DNA from: Puffinus mauretanicus | Taxonomy: Eukaryota; Chordata; Aves; Procellariiformes; Procellariidae | Direction of reading: 5' to 3' | Assembly: GCA_023333565.1 (NCBI GenBank) | Contig: JAJKFH010001941.1 | Location: 62,001 to 126,000, forward strand | DNA: 64,000 nucleotides | Translations under genes and position numbers: made by a program | Shown: in pieces, positions 51,701 through 64,000 of the stretch | Layout: each line of letters starts with the position of its first letter | Position numbering within the stretch: position 1 is the first letter of the stretch | The notes under the pieces: model-generated | What the model was told of the DNA's origin: nothing | Databases searched by the model: none | What the model saw: the letters and a program-made list of their open reading frames with translations, nothing else

Positions 51701-52340
51701 AAAATCTTGCACCAACACTGGATTTTTAGTAGAAATTGATAGGAATTTTATAACCATCTCAATGTGGTCTACCACCACCTGCCGCTTCACTGCTGCTAGT
51801 CGTTGCATCCTGTTTGTGACAAGGGCTCAGGCGCCTGTTTCTGAACAGTGCCTTCAACTACATTTTTTTATTAGATGGAGTAAGCATATCAAATGAAAGA
51901 TCTTCAGAAATAAAGAAGTGTATTCCAGAGAGGATGAGAAAGAAAGAATGCAGATGTGTCTATGATTCTACAAGACAGTCCGGTTTTCCTCTTCCTTTAT
52001 ATCTTTTAATCAGATATATTTATTCTGTTTAAATGATCAGCTGAAAAAAGGAAAAAAAACCTAAAGCCACCCAGAGTGTGGCCTCACCTATCAGCAAGCT
52101 TGAGTTGCTGCTTGCTGCAAAACTGACAATAGATGTGTCTGCTGCACTGAGACACCAGGTTAACAATTAGATGTGTTTTAAATGTACAGGTGGAATTCTC
52201 CAACCCTGCTGCTTGGCGTTTGTACCTAACTACATGTTCAGGCTGTTAATTGGTAAGAATGCCGAATGAACTACAATTCATACCCCATACCTTTGAAAAT
52301 CTGTAGGTAGCGAGCTACTGGTCAGTCCTGGTGACTAGCT
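48713..52340. other. AT-rich non-coding stretch
   Basis: No supported gene. Overlapping minus-strand ORFs at 49379-49799 lie opposite a purine-rich plus strand, where TAA, TAG and TGA are rare on the pyrimidine strand, so they are a composition effect. A T-run and G-rich tract lie at 50292-50336. Confidence 0.55.
50304..50336 (+). other. G-rich tract, possible G-quadruplex
   Basis: Five or more runs of three to six G separated by one to four bases, directly after a 12-base T run (50292-50303). This satisfies the usual G3+N1-7 pattern several times over. Confidence 0.75.
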
Positions 52341-52667
52341 TTAGATGCCCAAATTCTCTGGTACTTTGGGTTCCATGAACTTTTTGGTCTTAAGTGGATC
52401 TGTGCCTTTCAACCTCCGTGCTCTGGCATTCGCCTCCCTGTAACATCTATACAGCAGTGAACCTTGGTCCTCTGAAGGCCTCAGAAAGATGCCCATGAAA
52501 ATATTGCTGCTCCTGTTATTTGCCCAGTAGCACTGACATTCTTCTGATATTTTTGTGAAGGCTTTCCTGTGACATATATTACATTTTCCACAGTGCTCTT
52601 CAATCCAGGATATGCTGAAACATTCTTCAGCTTGCTCTGTCCCTCTGGGTATGTTCAGCAACATCAT
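52341..52667 (-). other. ORF of 108 codons behind an X-box palindrome, unknown
   Basis: On the minus strand an ATG at 52667 opens 108 codons ending before TAA/TAG-type stop at 52341. The reading has a cysteine cluster (CGKCNICHRK) and a basic segment (YREANARARRLKG). I see no known domain. Sixty bases upstream lies GTTGCCACAGCAAC, a full RFX X-box. The layout promoter, short leader, ATG is suggestive, but an ORF of this length is expected by chance many times in this window. Confidence 0.22.
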
Positions 52668-52725
52668 TCAGCATCCAGGCTGACAGAGTTTTCTCCCTGA
52701 CAGCCTTCACTTTATCCTCTAACAG

Positions 52726-52739
52726 GTTGCTGTGGCAAC
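52726..52739. promoter_or_regulatory. RFX X-box palindrome
   Basis: The plus strand reads GTTGCTGTGGCAAC and the minus strand GTTGCCACAGCAAC. The minus strand fits GTNRCC-N2-RGYAAC at all positions. Such sites control ciliary genes in vertebrates. By rough estimate less than one full match is expected by chance in 64 kb, so single hits are not conclusive. Confidence 0.35.
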
Positions 52740-53043
52740 AGTGAAGCACATATGATAATTCCTTACAGCATCAACCAATTGTTTTTAGGTCTACTAACTT
52801 GAAAAAGGCTTCAAAGGGTTGTTTGGGGGGGTTTTTTGTTGTTGTTGAAAAATAAAAAAAAAATGTATCGAGTATACCAGCCACAGTTCTTCAGAAGAAA
52901 GTACATAACCAGATGGTAACTTACATACATCTGTCAACATAACCTGTATGAGAGACTTTAGCAAAGGAGAACTTAGTAAAATATTTATCTATGGGAAAGC
53001 TCACCTTATTCAGACAAATTGTGCTCTGGGTTTCTGTGCACAG

Positions 53044-53165
53044 CTCCGACATGTCGGGAAGGATACCCTTCAAACAGAAAGTTTGGCTTATGGGAACTGA
53101 GCAGCAGCATCGCTGTGAACAACCAGTTCAGTCACACCTCAGCACAGGCGGGACTCTAACGCTGG
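53044..53165 (+). other. Candidate internal exon, 40 codons, protein unknown
   Basis: An acceptor-like CTGGGTTTCTGTGCACAG ends at 53043 and a donor CTGG|GTAAAG follows 53165. Between them one frame is open, with readings such as MSGRIPFKQKVWLMGTEQQ, and the segment has more CpGs than its flanks. The exon would enter with two bases carried over and leave with one. The frame continues to a stop at 53218 if unspliced. No family recognised. Confidence 0.25.
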
Positions 53166-53218
53166 GTAAAGACGACGGCTTTCGTAGCCTCAACAAAATT
53201 TATGTGCATGCAAGATAA

Positions 53219-56200
53219 AGAGTTTTTCAGGCATCTCAGTTGGTTTTTTCTTGGGGGGAGGGAGCAGAGAAATCTTATGTGGAACATACTCTGTAGCTAG
53301 ATTAGACAATTTTCTTCTCAGTGAGGCTTTTGTCTGTGTTGACGTAACTGGATAGAGCTAGCACACTTAAAAACACTTATTATGATACAATCTGTCTGTG
53401 ATGTGGAGTCATGTTGATATCTCTATCTTTTTATTTGTCTTGACTTTCTATATTTTCAGTAGTGTAAAAATATTTTTATTTTCAAAAGACACACAGTAAC
53501 TGTGGGTTCTCTTACAGTGCATTCCCCTCTGACCAACTCTGAGAACAGAAACAATATCGAACACTAAGAACATAAAGAGTTTCTGTTCAAATAAATAAAT
53601 AAAGTGTATCAAAAAAAGCCAAAAAAACCCCAATTTAAACCAATTCCCTGTATGGCAACAAACTAAGATTAGCTAACTGAGGATGTAATTTGTAATATTA
53701 TTACTGTGGGTACAGTTCACATCCTTGTAGTTAATTTGCATTAGTTTGGGGCTTGTTGTTGTTGTTGTTGGCACATAAAATTACCCATTCAAATTTGCTC
53801 TGCGCTGAAACATGGCTTACAGGACACCGCTTAGTGCCAACTGTATTTTTTTCCCTGCGTCAATAATGAAAGCTTCCTTTTCTCCAGGGTATTGTGTTGT
53901 GTGATTGGCGCATAGGTAGGAGAGGATTGTTTAATTTGCAGCTGATGCTGAAAGAACCAACCATTCCAGAATTTTAAATTAGAGTGTAACAGTGAAATAG
54001 CAAGCAAACGTGCCAGGATTGCATGCAACAACCCCTTGAAAAGTGATTCTGCACATCCAGAGTCACAACCGTTGAAGCTAATGAGAAAAAAAAAATGTTT
54101 GGTGTCCGTTTGCTCCACATAAGTCTTCTTTACAAGCACAGGTAAAGACGCTTCTGTAAGTGAGCAAGAAATAGTCTGAGCAGGGACCAGCTGCTTTATC
54201 CCACCCTTGTAGGTAGAGGCAGCGACAAGCTGGAGATGGAAGCAGCAGCCCATATTTCAGTATGAGTTAACATCAAGTGTGCAGCTGGGTCCTCAGAAGA
54301 TTTGTTTTCTGTGCTGAAATCCCATCCATCTGGGTCTTCTTCGCACGACTACCCAGGCTTGCCAGAGGAGAGCTGGTGAGGGGATGGGTAATATGCCCAC
54401 ATCTGCAGTAATCATATGCAAACTGGATTCAATAGCCCAGGCTCCGATACGAATGCAACTGGAAGGTCCCCAATTACGGAGGCCAGCCAGCAGTGCCCAG
54501 AGGAGGTGACGTGCTGGGCGGCATGGCATGATGAAGGCAATATCCTACAGGGCCTCACTGCCATGCCCCATGGGAACCCAGTAGGCAAGGCCACTACAGG
54601 ATTAGGGCTTGCTTATGGGAAGCCCAAAGAAGATGTGGTGAAATCCATTTCTGCAAAGGCAAATGTTTTTTTCTTAAGATTATATTTTCTGTGGGTCAAC
54701 TGTGAAGACACATAGTGAACAACGATACTACATTGACAGGAAAGCAGATGGAGCACTTTGTTATTGCTTTCTAAGGCCTGAAATGGGGTCTTGCTCTCAG
54801 ACTTGTGACCAATCCTAGTCTTCCTTAGGCTTTTATTCACAAAAATTGGAAGTAGCCTGTATATGAGATTAGTTTGTACATAGGAAAATTGGAATATCTC
54901 GTGCATGCCTGTTATTAACCAGGAAAATATATCACCTTCATTTTGCTTGTGTCTGTGTTTCCAGATGTCACCATACCATGAATTAAAGCCTTTCTGCTTT
55001 ATTTGAATTGGATTTGAAACTTGCTATATTGCACTGCTGCATCCACAGTGGTTCTGTTACCAGTGATGAATTACCCTACAAGATAAACACAAAAAACAGA
55101 GGTACACTGTAAACTAGAGCTGAATCTAACATGCAAACATTTTGCAATATTGATATACCTAAAAGCTTCTGCAGCCCACCCCAAACACTGGAGACTGCAA
55201 ACCTCTCCCCAGTCAGGTGCTCCCATAAATCTTAGACAACTGTCTTAATTTTTACAATATGTTCTTGGGGTGCTTTGCTCCATGTTAAACTTGTGTTACT
55301 GACAAGCCTCTCGATCAAGTTCTCTTACCATCTTTTGAAATCATTATTTTTCAAGTGTGATATATAATTTGATCCTAAGTTTGGTCAAGAAAGAGTCAGC
55401 ACTGCCATCCGAGTGTGCTCCAGACTAGGGTTTATTTCTCAGTGACAGCTTCATTAAGAACCCCTGGTATTCCCTATGCCAGCCTTTCCTTTTTGCCGTT
55501 ATTCTGTTACTCATTTGGTTTTCCTTATTAGTATCCTTCAGCTTAACACTTGTAAGGCAAGATTAATGTCAGAGGTAAGCAGATATGCATATGATGCAAA
55601 ATAATGTATAATATCTAATTTTCCACAAGCAGTTAAGAAAAACCTTCTCTAACAGCAGATTATTCCACATTTAGCTACCACTGATTCTTTTAAACCATTT
55701 TTCTCTGAAGCATCTGTTACTGGCCTCAGGATATTGTACTAGACAGTCCATTATTCTGATTTGATATGGCAATTTCTATGTCCCTAATTGTGGGACCCCT
55801 GAGCTGAAGACAGACCATAGTTTTGTGAATTCCTCGCTGGGTGTAGACCTGGCAGGGCGGCTGCAAACATGGCCTCCAACTTGGGGCGAATGCTGGGAAA
55901 AGGCTGGAGTATAGCCCAGTCCTGCTGTTTTCCAGTTATTCTCCATCAGGGAAATGTTCACCAAGGGAATGTTGCAAATGAACATAAATTAGAACAGACT
56001 AAGATTCCCCTGGTTCCTCCGATAAGAGCCAGGGCTGGAGCTATGATGCAGCTAACAAAAAATCAGCTTTGCCCCCTCCCTAGTCTGATGATGAACAAAG
56101 TTCAGAGGCAAGGAGGCTGTAGCAGAGGGCTGAATAACCGTCAGACATAGCTGTTCAGGTGCCTACTTCCAGACTGCATTCTGTGCAATTGCCGTGTCAT

Positions 56201-59200
56201 TTCCCACGCATACCTACTGCTCCATGCAATCAACACTAAGTTGAATTAAAAGCCTTTTTCTGAAACTGTAAGTTATCTTCCTGTCAGCCTCAGTTTTTAG
56301 GAAATATTCTAGGTTAAATCAGGATATTTATCAGAGTGCTCCTGAAACTGCAGAGGTAAATCCAACCAGTTCTGCCTCTGTTACAAAATCATCTGCTCAT
56401 TTCTAGTAATTGCAGCCCATCTGGAGGTTTCTCTTTCTCCTGTAAATATCTGTGAGGAAGTTCGAAGTTGTTGAGTCAAGAGCAAAGAAACAAGTAAGCT
56501 AAGGCAGCCATAACTACTGTGGTAACTTATTTCCCCAGCTCTTAAAAGAGAAATACATATTTATGCTATTGCTTCATTTAATGGAGAAATCATACACAGC
56601 AAAGCGGCAAAAACTCAGGCTCATTAAGCATGACCCTTTTCCAGAGTCAGCCTTATAGCTTTCTCTCTGGAGAAAGAAGGTTGCCATCTACATGTAATAA
56701 GATATTGCAGTCAAATAGAGATCCTGGTAAATCAGCTTTCAGCAAGCTTTTTCTATTCATGAGTTTGGTAGCTTTCATACTGCTAACACAACAAAATCCT
56801 TGAAAAAATATTATGACTTCTTCAAAAAAGCTCCTTAGAAAAAATAATTTGTTGAATGGGCTTGATTCTGTTCATAGGCTTTATGAAATGGGAGGGATAC
56901 TGGGCACCACTCAGTAGAAAGGCTTGTACAAAAGAGCTGCTGTGACAAAGGAGACCCCAACAGCGGTGCAATACAATTTTATGTCATATGCTATTTATAT
57001 GTCATATATAGGTTGTATATATCTTATAGCCTTATAATCTTATAATCTATAATCAATAAATGGAATTCACACAGATTTTTGTGAAAAACTAAAATAATTT
57101 TACTACATGCCAGTCAACAGATTCTAGGGTTTTGGAAGCTACAGAACAGGGATTTGTAGGAATGCAAAAATCAGAAGTGTTGATGTGGGGAAAGATTTTA
57201 TCCCAGTGAAATCTAGACAGGCACAATAATATGGAGACTGACAGGTAAGCTCATAAGAGAGGAAATGTGGGAAGTGAAAGAAAAGTATAAACTCTGAATG
57301 AAGTATAAGAAGAAAGTAAAATGCTATTATTCATAGAAATGATTGACGTTGCATAAAGGATAGCAGCAGCTTTAATGATGTATATGCAGGTATTGCATCT
57401 GATCTGTGAAAATTCAGGATACAATTCTTAGAATTTCAGGGGCTATATTATTTATATACTCATAATCTGCATTGATAATATCTTAGGGCCAAATGGAAAC
57501 ATTCAGAAACTTAGAAAGTGGAAGAAGAAAATGTTTTTGTTGGATGCTACTAGTCGGAGCCAACTGAACAGAAATCTCTGTATACCCAAAGTTTAAAAAT
57601 TTTAGTTGTCCAAATACAAGGACACATATTACCTTTATTACTCATTTAAAAAAAAAAAGTCTGTATCCCTTCATGTTCATTTGAAACTGTTTTTCCTGGC
57701 AAAATTCCTCATGTAGTGGGATTTCTCTCCAGCAAGAATAAACCGATGTCTTTAAAGCCAACATTATAAAAAAACCTAGTGCCTCTTAGGCTCTTGCTTG
57801 CTCACTCATTTGATGATTATCAAACTCCTGCTAAAAAATGAATTATTTCCATTTTTAAGGTGATGTAGTGTTCTGGACATGTGCATCTTGATGCTTAAAT
57901 TACTTCTTGGACAAAATGACATGCAGCTGTGAGGCACGATAAACATTTTTATTCAAATCACATCTCCTGGCAAGAGACAACCTGCCTGAGATCAACAGGG
58001 CACCACATGGCATAATCAAGCTATATTCCCACTACTGGATTGCTCCCTGCATTTTAACCTTGTTTCATAGAAAATTTATAATATCTTCTCAGAAAACTCT
58101 TTCACGGAAAAAAACGGAACTCACCATTAGTATATTTTTAATACGTAAGTGAGAGTAAGCTTGCCATTCCTGCGCTTTGTAACTATGTAACTCAAGTTAC
58201 CTCTGTCCAACATCTTTTCCCCAACTTAATTTGTTATTCTCTTTTGTTTACAGGAAGTCCACAAGTGCAAATATCTGTAGTATGTTTGCACTGTGAAGAG
58301 GATTAAAAACATTGATGATTGTCACATCAACTCAGCTATAGCCGAGCTGGCGTGGCACTTCGGCATCTATGGAAGGAAAGCAAGAACTAGGTGGGCTGCT
58401 TCTGAATGCAGGGGAACATTTGCAGCTTGCCAGCTAGTTCACTCATTGTGGGATGAGGTATTGGCATTGCCTAAATTTAGCCTAACTTCATGGTAGCCTG
58501 GTATATCGGAAGGGCTTTCAACAGATGCCAAAATATTCTCAGAACATGGCTGCATGCTACTCTCCCTGTGAGGGGATTTATCAAATTGGTTGTATTAGGT
58601 CATTTCATATAGTCAAAAGCAAATTACACGCAGTGTCATGACATAAAATTGCATAATTGTCAAGTCATTATGTCCATCTTGTACAACCCATCTTGTTCAA
58701 TGATAAATTGAAAATGAGCTGATAAGGTTTGAACAGGAGCAGTAAATTGTATAATCTTTTGTTGAAAATTATTTTTTACTCATTATCTTCCAAGGTTGTT
58801 ATCTCATTCTGCAACTAATCCGTATTTTATATTTCTGCCAAAGCCAACAGTTAGAACCTTTAAATGTCAAATATATCCTGTATACTGTAAAATAGATTTT
58901 ATATCTTGAAAGTAAAGGACAATAATAATATGCGTAAAACGCATGATCAACAACCTTTTTTAGGAGTATTCCTTAAACGCGGGCTTTTCAAAGAAACATG
59001 TGAGTTCAGTCAATTCACCAGAACTTTTTTGCTAGACACTGTCCATGATGCTTTCATTGTGAATGACATTTGATCGAGATACAGAGACAGATATGAAGGG
59101 ATATATATATTCTATTAAGCATTCAAATGAATATTCAAACAGAAACAAAGAACTTCCTTCATGCTGCTAGATGAACACTAGCCACCTTTTTGACAATATG

Positions 59201-62200
59201 TTCTTATTTATTAACTACCACTCTATATCTCTGTGGAACTATAAGAGACTTTCTGTCAAAGTCAAAAAACCTTAAATTAATTTGGAGTGGCAATACGAAA
59301 CACCCTAAGGATTAGATCCTGACTGGGACAAGAAGGGAATATTAATCCAGCTGGGGTCACCTGCTGTGGTATTCACCATGTTAAGTTCAGACACTACAAC
59401 ACATGCTTCCTCATTTGAATTAGGTGTGCTGGGCTCCCTTCATACCCAGGGGAGGAAAAATGGGCCGTTCTACAGCGTTCATCTGATTAGTTCTAAACAT
59501 TAACCTTAAGATTAGATGAATTGTGTCCTAATGCTCCTCTTTCTGTCCTCCCCTATAGAAGAAGCATAAAGTAGGTAGTTTAGAAGCAGGTGATCATACC
59601 TATAGATAATGACAGCTGGTCAGATAAATAAAACCCCTTTTTGCCTGATTGTGAACAATACCTGCCACTGAAAAATATCAAGATAGACCAATTTTTATGA
59701 AAAAAATGTTTTTTAAAAAAAAGATTCTGCTGGGACAGGGGAAAATATGTCTATGATTATGTAAAATGTTATTAGAGCGGTACCATTATAGAATGTTAGC
59801 TTTAATTATTTGTAAATGTTGGCAAACGTAAAATGAATGTAAATTGGATTTTCTGTCCTCCTTTCCTTTCTTCTGACTGATTAAACAGATCAGCTAAACT
59901 GAATATCATCACTGGAAAGGGAAGAAAAATGGTCATCCTTTCATATAAGAGATTTGATGAGCAGAAATAATTGCAATATGTCTGTATTAGTCCAATGATA
60001 GATTTTACTTCAACATTGTTATACACATAAAATCTAGCTTTCTTGCCCATTGCAGGTGATTTACTATTAAGACACAAATTTTTTTGCATAGCAGCTGATA
60101 AAGTGAATGCAGTCAAATCTTGTATGCCTAAATAACACACCCTCCTTTTTCTTGACAGCCTTCAAAAGAAATTGCTCAATAGGCTTTTTCACTGTAAAAC
60201 TATTTTTCTACTGTGATCCACTTCATCGGCTAAGTGGTGCTCATGGAATAGAATAGATCCTCATGAAACAAATTGTCTCATTATTAGTTTTTCTTGAAGA
60301 AGTGTCCGTATCTATCTATTTGTCTGTCTCTCACACTTATTCCAGAAAAAAGCTCCTTTCTTAGAAGTGTATCTTGGGCATCAAGGATGCACTTAGACAA
60401 AACTGGGGCTTTCAGCTTCATTTCAAGAAAAGCTAGAAGCGTAAATGTCTGTGTGTGTATGTGTCTGTAGTCTGTACTCTTTCTGTGTATTTTGTCTTTA
60501 TGTTCAGATCCCAAGAAAGTCAAAGTGCTACTTCCCTTGAATAATAAAACCATGACTTGAGTTAGAAGAGTTACAAAACACTTGAAATTGGTTAACTCTG
60601 TATGCATTTTGCATTATTTTCTGTGGTTAAAATTACTTATCTTAGTTTAGAAAAAATAGTAGTATGCATATCAATCAAATATTTAAATATTTTCCCATGT
60701 ACTGTGGGTATACAATATGAGATCGTTAAAGCTGGAGAGTGACTTTCAATGCTATTTGTTCCTAAGCTAGCAGATGGTCTCTAAACTACTACAGTGGGAA
60801 AAGAGAGTGAGGAAATTCTGTCCAGAACTGCACATGCAACACCATCAGTCTCTCCTGAGAACCAGATTCAGTACAACTAAAACCCTGTAATTATTTTCCT
60901 GCACAGTGATATTAAGTGCCTCACAGAAGGCATCACTGCTGCTGGTAATAACAAGAATGTAGCAAGCACCATGGCAGGGAACATTTTTTAGGGACAAGCT
61001 CCTATCCCTGCAGAGTCAGGTGTAACTGCTTCCTGGAGGTCTAAAATTAAAAAGAGAGTATGTGGGATGCTTTCACCACTGAGTCAGCCTAAAAAATTAG
61101 CAGGCTGGTTCCACTTCCATTTTCTTTCTCATTCTTTGGAAGAGTGAAAAATTTCCTTTATTCTTTAGGGAACTAGATCTGGCATCTCCCAGGAGTCTTA
61201 GAATTGTCTTAATAATGTGGCATCACATGAACAGGCAGAAAAAAAATCAGTAACAGGAGAGGGCTTCTGCTACTTTCCACAGAGGAAAATCATCTTTTTC
61301 CAGCTGTGCTGTAGGAGAAAAGTTATGAAGTAGAAAAAAGAAAATTCCATGGTAACTGCTGTCAGAGCTGAAAGGATTGAGAAAGAGTGATAAACAGTCT
61401 CAAGAATGAATCTCCTTTGCCTCCGTTAACGTTTCTGAAGGCCTAGTCTTGGTTTTCCAGGCAGGAGCTACTCAGGTAGCACTGATAGTGATGAGAGAGG
61501 CAGGAACATCTTTCAGCCTTTTTGGCTTAATAACCCATTTCTCTTCACTTTCTTCATCCTCCTCCTACCTTACCACCATGAGGCAATCGGCCAACTGTAT
61601 GGTGCATATTTGCTCTGCCCTTATTGAATGAGAACTCCACCTCAGAGCTTCATGACTCTGTCTCCAGATGTGTTTACTCTTGACTGTCTACCCAAATGTT
61701 GAAAGACTGGGCTTTGTCTGCCAAGTAAGCCAGTATTTCTTTGGATATCAATATATATGGACGCAAAAAAACTTTACTTCCTTTGCCTTATTAAGAAAAC
61801 TGACAGCCTACAGGTTAAAAATATCTCTTTCCTTGAATGGTGTTACCTTCGATGTCACAAACCTGTAAATATTTTTCAGCAATAGAGTATCTACCAGGAT
61901 CTGTTTTATCATGGTTTATTATTATTTTATGGACAGTCATACTTTTTGTTTTTCTTATAATTACAGCATGGTTCACTTGCTTTTATAGGACTAGCCTTTG
62001 GGTGTCTATAAGCAGTTCAGATTTCTCTTAATTCAATGTTTTCATTTGTCCTGTTTCCAATTACATTTGGAACTATTTCATTGACTGAAGTGTAATTCCT
62101 TTAAAGTGTTTTCTTCTAATTAATATAAATAGAGGGTAAGTAATTCAATAAGTAGTTAAATTTTTTAAGGATTTCTTATTTTCACTTGTGGCTGTAAACT

Positions 62201-64000
62201 GAGCACTGACAGTAACAGATTCTAATTTTGAAAATAAAGAAAAACAAAACCTCTCTTCAGATTTTACTTTTTAATCTAACTGGAACCATAGCTATTACAA
62301 AATCACAGTTTATTAGAGGAAATAGTTTCTTTTTGTCTTTATTTCTTTTTTTAAATTTTTAAGTAAGATGATTGACTCAATTAACTCTGTCCCTGTCTGG
62401 TGGTTTGTATCTGTCTTTATGGGCAGCCTAAACTCATCCTAAGGTAATTTACTGCTTGAAATGGAGTTATGACAGAGACGAATGCAATCCAGTACCACTC
62501 ACATGAAATTATCTTTTTAGTGCTGACAGATTTTCAATAAGCTTTTGAATATCAGAGTCTTTGCCTTTAAAAAAATCTTCAACTTGCCTTCTGATGCTAT
62601 CCAACCTGTTTTATTTCTTAGGCAGTGAGAGAAAACCTGATTATTTGATGGATATCATCAGCTGCATTGAAGGGTGGTCCTGCTGCCCCACTTCTAACTG
62701 TATTCCTTCAGGCACTAAAAGATGTAGGAATAGTGACTTTTTCTTACAGTGTGGTAATTTGGTTTTGTGATCTTAAGCATGTCAAATCTTTCTTTCCTTC
62801 TCTAGTCAACCATGCCCACACAATAATTCCTGCAATCTTTTGAGGTCCAGATTTCCATAAGTGTTCCTGATATTTAACTATGCCAGTCACATGATAGGTG
62901 TTTTTTAAAGTCGCTAAACAGGTTACTTTCAGTGAGATTTAGGCAGCAGATTGTGCCCTCAATGGGATTTAGGGTCCTAACTTTCTGAGAAGAATTTACA
63001 AATCCAGAAGGAAACATAGTTTTATTTTGAACAAAAAGCCTTTGGGTATTTGATTTTTAATATCTGTGCATCTTTTTCTGATGTTTATCCTTTTTCTTCA
63101 AGACTTCATCCTACTGATCAAAGTCTTGTGGTTGCTACTGTGGCTGCAAGTCAGCCTTTAGATTTTATCTTTTACTTTTGTTGCACTTGAAAATAGCAGT
63201 GGTGTTTCTGTGAGTCTAGTTTTAGAAAAAGATTCATGTTCTAAAAAAACCAGAGGATGTTTTGCAGAATGAAGACTTGAATCAGTTGACTAATCAGGAC
63301 CATAACAGATTCATCATTTCGAAGTGCTCATTACTGAAAAAGTGATATGATCAATGTGATGGCTACAAATGACTTTATATATCCTTGAAAATATTGCATT
63401 TAATTTCCCCATCAAAGTATATATATACACACTTATATATATGTGTATATATTTATGTATAAATAAAAGCATTGTGTTAAATGAAGACATAAGCATGAGT
63501 TGGAGTCAAGTCGAGAACCGAAGTTCACTCCTAGTAGTAGTCACTCCTAGTAAGAAATAGCTAACGACCAGCTTGGTAGTCAGAATCAAGTGGATGTCTC
63601 CTAATATCTAACACAAATATGATGTGTTTCACAAGCATGTTGATCCTCAGAGCCTGAAAAGAAAAGGCTGTATTTAACATGAGAAATACATGATATGTTG
63701 AAATATATGATATACTCAAACTAGTCAGAGGTATGAAGGTAGGTATGGGTGGCTATGCAAAAAAAAAATCTGCTCCTGTCTCTGGATTCACATTCCTTCT
63801 ACAAAAAGTAAAAATTACAAGCTGGATAGACTACTGGATTGTTGACATCTCATATCTTACAGTTTCTTAGAGTGCTTTCATCTATGATAGTGATTTTAAA
63901 ATTTATACAGAAATGTAAGTAGAATGGATTTTGAAACTCAGCCAAAAGTCCTCTCTTATATGGCAAAGATAAGAAGTTTTTCTTTTTTCTTTCCTGAGGA
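53219..64000. other. AT-rich non-coding stretch to window end
   Basis: No gene I can support. Around 53831-54906 and 55776-56150 the sequence is less AT-rich and has overlapping ORFs on both strands (up to 140 codons), including 54416-54715 on plus with CpGs, but no consistent frame with splice sites. A good acceptor (TCTCTTTTGTTTACAG, ending 58253) precedes sequence with early stops in every frame, so at most a non-coding exon. TA/TG-rich simple sequence lies at 63418-63462. Confidence 0.5.
63418..63462. repeat. AT/GT-rich simple sequence
   Basis: Alternating TA with TG and CA steps, similar to 44431-44490. Confidence 0.85.

Noticed and set aside
51960..51975. CR1 tail-like 'tctatgattctac' as a second CR1 end
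   Set aside because: No CR1 body precedes it, so the short match is likely chance.
58254..58496. Coding exon after the strong acceptor ending at 58253
   Set aside because: All three frames hit stops soon after the acceptor; the longer ORF starts only after an in-frame TAG.
1..64000. CRISPR array, operon, phage or bacterial defence system
   Set aside because: The sequence is avian nuclear DNA, and no repeat-spacer pattern or prokaryotic gene organisation is present.

Overview
This is vertebrate nuclear DNA, and almost certainly from a bird. The evidence is a 5'-truncated CR1 LINE of the avian type with its short TTCTATGA-like 3' tail (6877-7630) and three copies of one avian ERVL-like LTR family. 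The body is long AT-rich non-coding sequence with scattered simple repeats. The LTR type, as I remember it, is common in Neoaves, so a neoavian bird is likelier than a galliform; the species cannot be read from the window. There is no bacterial, phage or organellar content, and no tRNA or rRNA gene was recognised.

Layout. 1-650: AT-rich. 650-1330: GC-rich, CpG-containing island with G-runs. 1345-6876: AT-rich, featureless apart from a small tandem duplication. 6877-7630: CR1. 8007-8035: (TC)n. 9283-9863: solo LTR, plus strand, with perfect CCTAT target duplications. 10830-12300: an old L3/CR1-type LINE scrap, then two low-confidence exon candidates on opposite strands. 13883-14017: a 135-base pure pyrimidine (CTTTTT)n tract. 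14018-25779: a long AT-rich desert with a possible CCAAT/TATA promoter near 18080. 25785-26359: solo LTR, minus strand, perfect GAAGG duplications and an internal trinucleotide expansion. 29690-30300: second GC-rich island. 30836-30990: second L3-type scrap. 33203-33595: stop-poor segment ending in RFX X-box-like sites. 35100-35694: third solo LTR, minus strand. 41690-42150: a motif-dense block that looks like a conserved enhancer. 45657-48712: the best cluster of protein-like exon candidates, plus strand. 52341-52740: a minus-strand ORF behind a perfect X-box palindrome. 53044-53165: another possible plus-strand exon. The remainder to 64000 is AT-rich with no gene I can support.

No complete gene is recognisable and no exon candidate could be assigned to a known protein. 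The window is best read as a gene desert, or the introns of a large gene, with a few unproven exons. The well-supported content is transposon-derived. The most useful leads are the three LTRs, which all keep a CRE palindrome TGACGTCA near the promoter position, the phase-compatible exon candidates at 45.7-48.7 kb, and the X-box-associated segments at 33.5 and 52.7 kb. No previously undescribed multi-gene system is visible.
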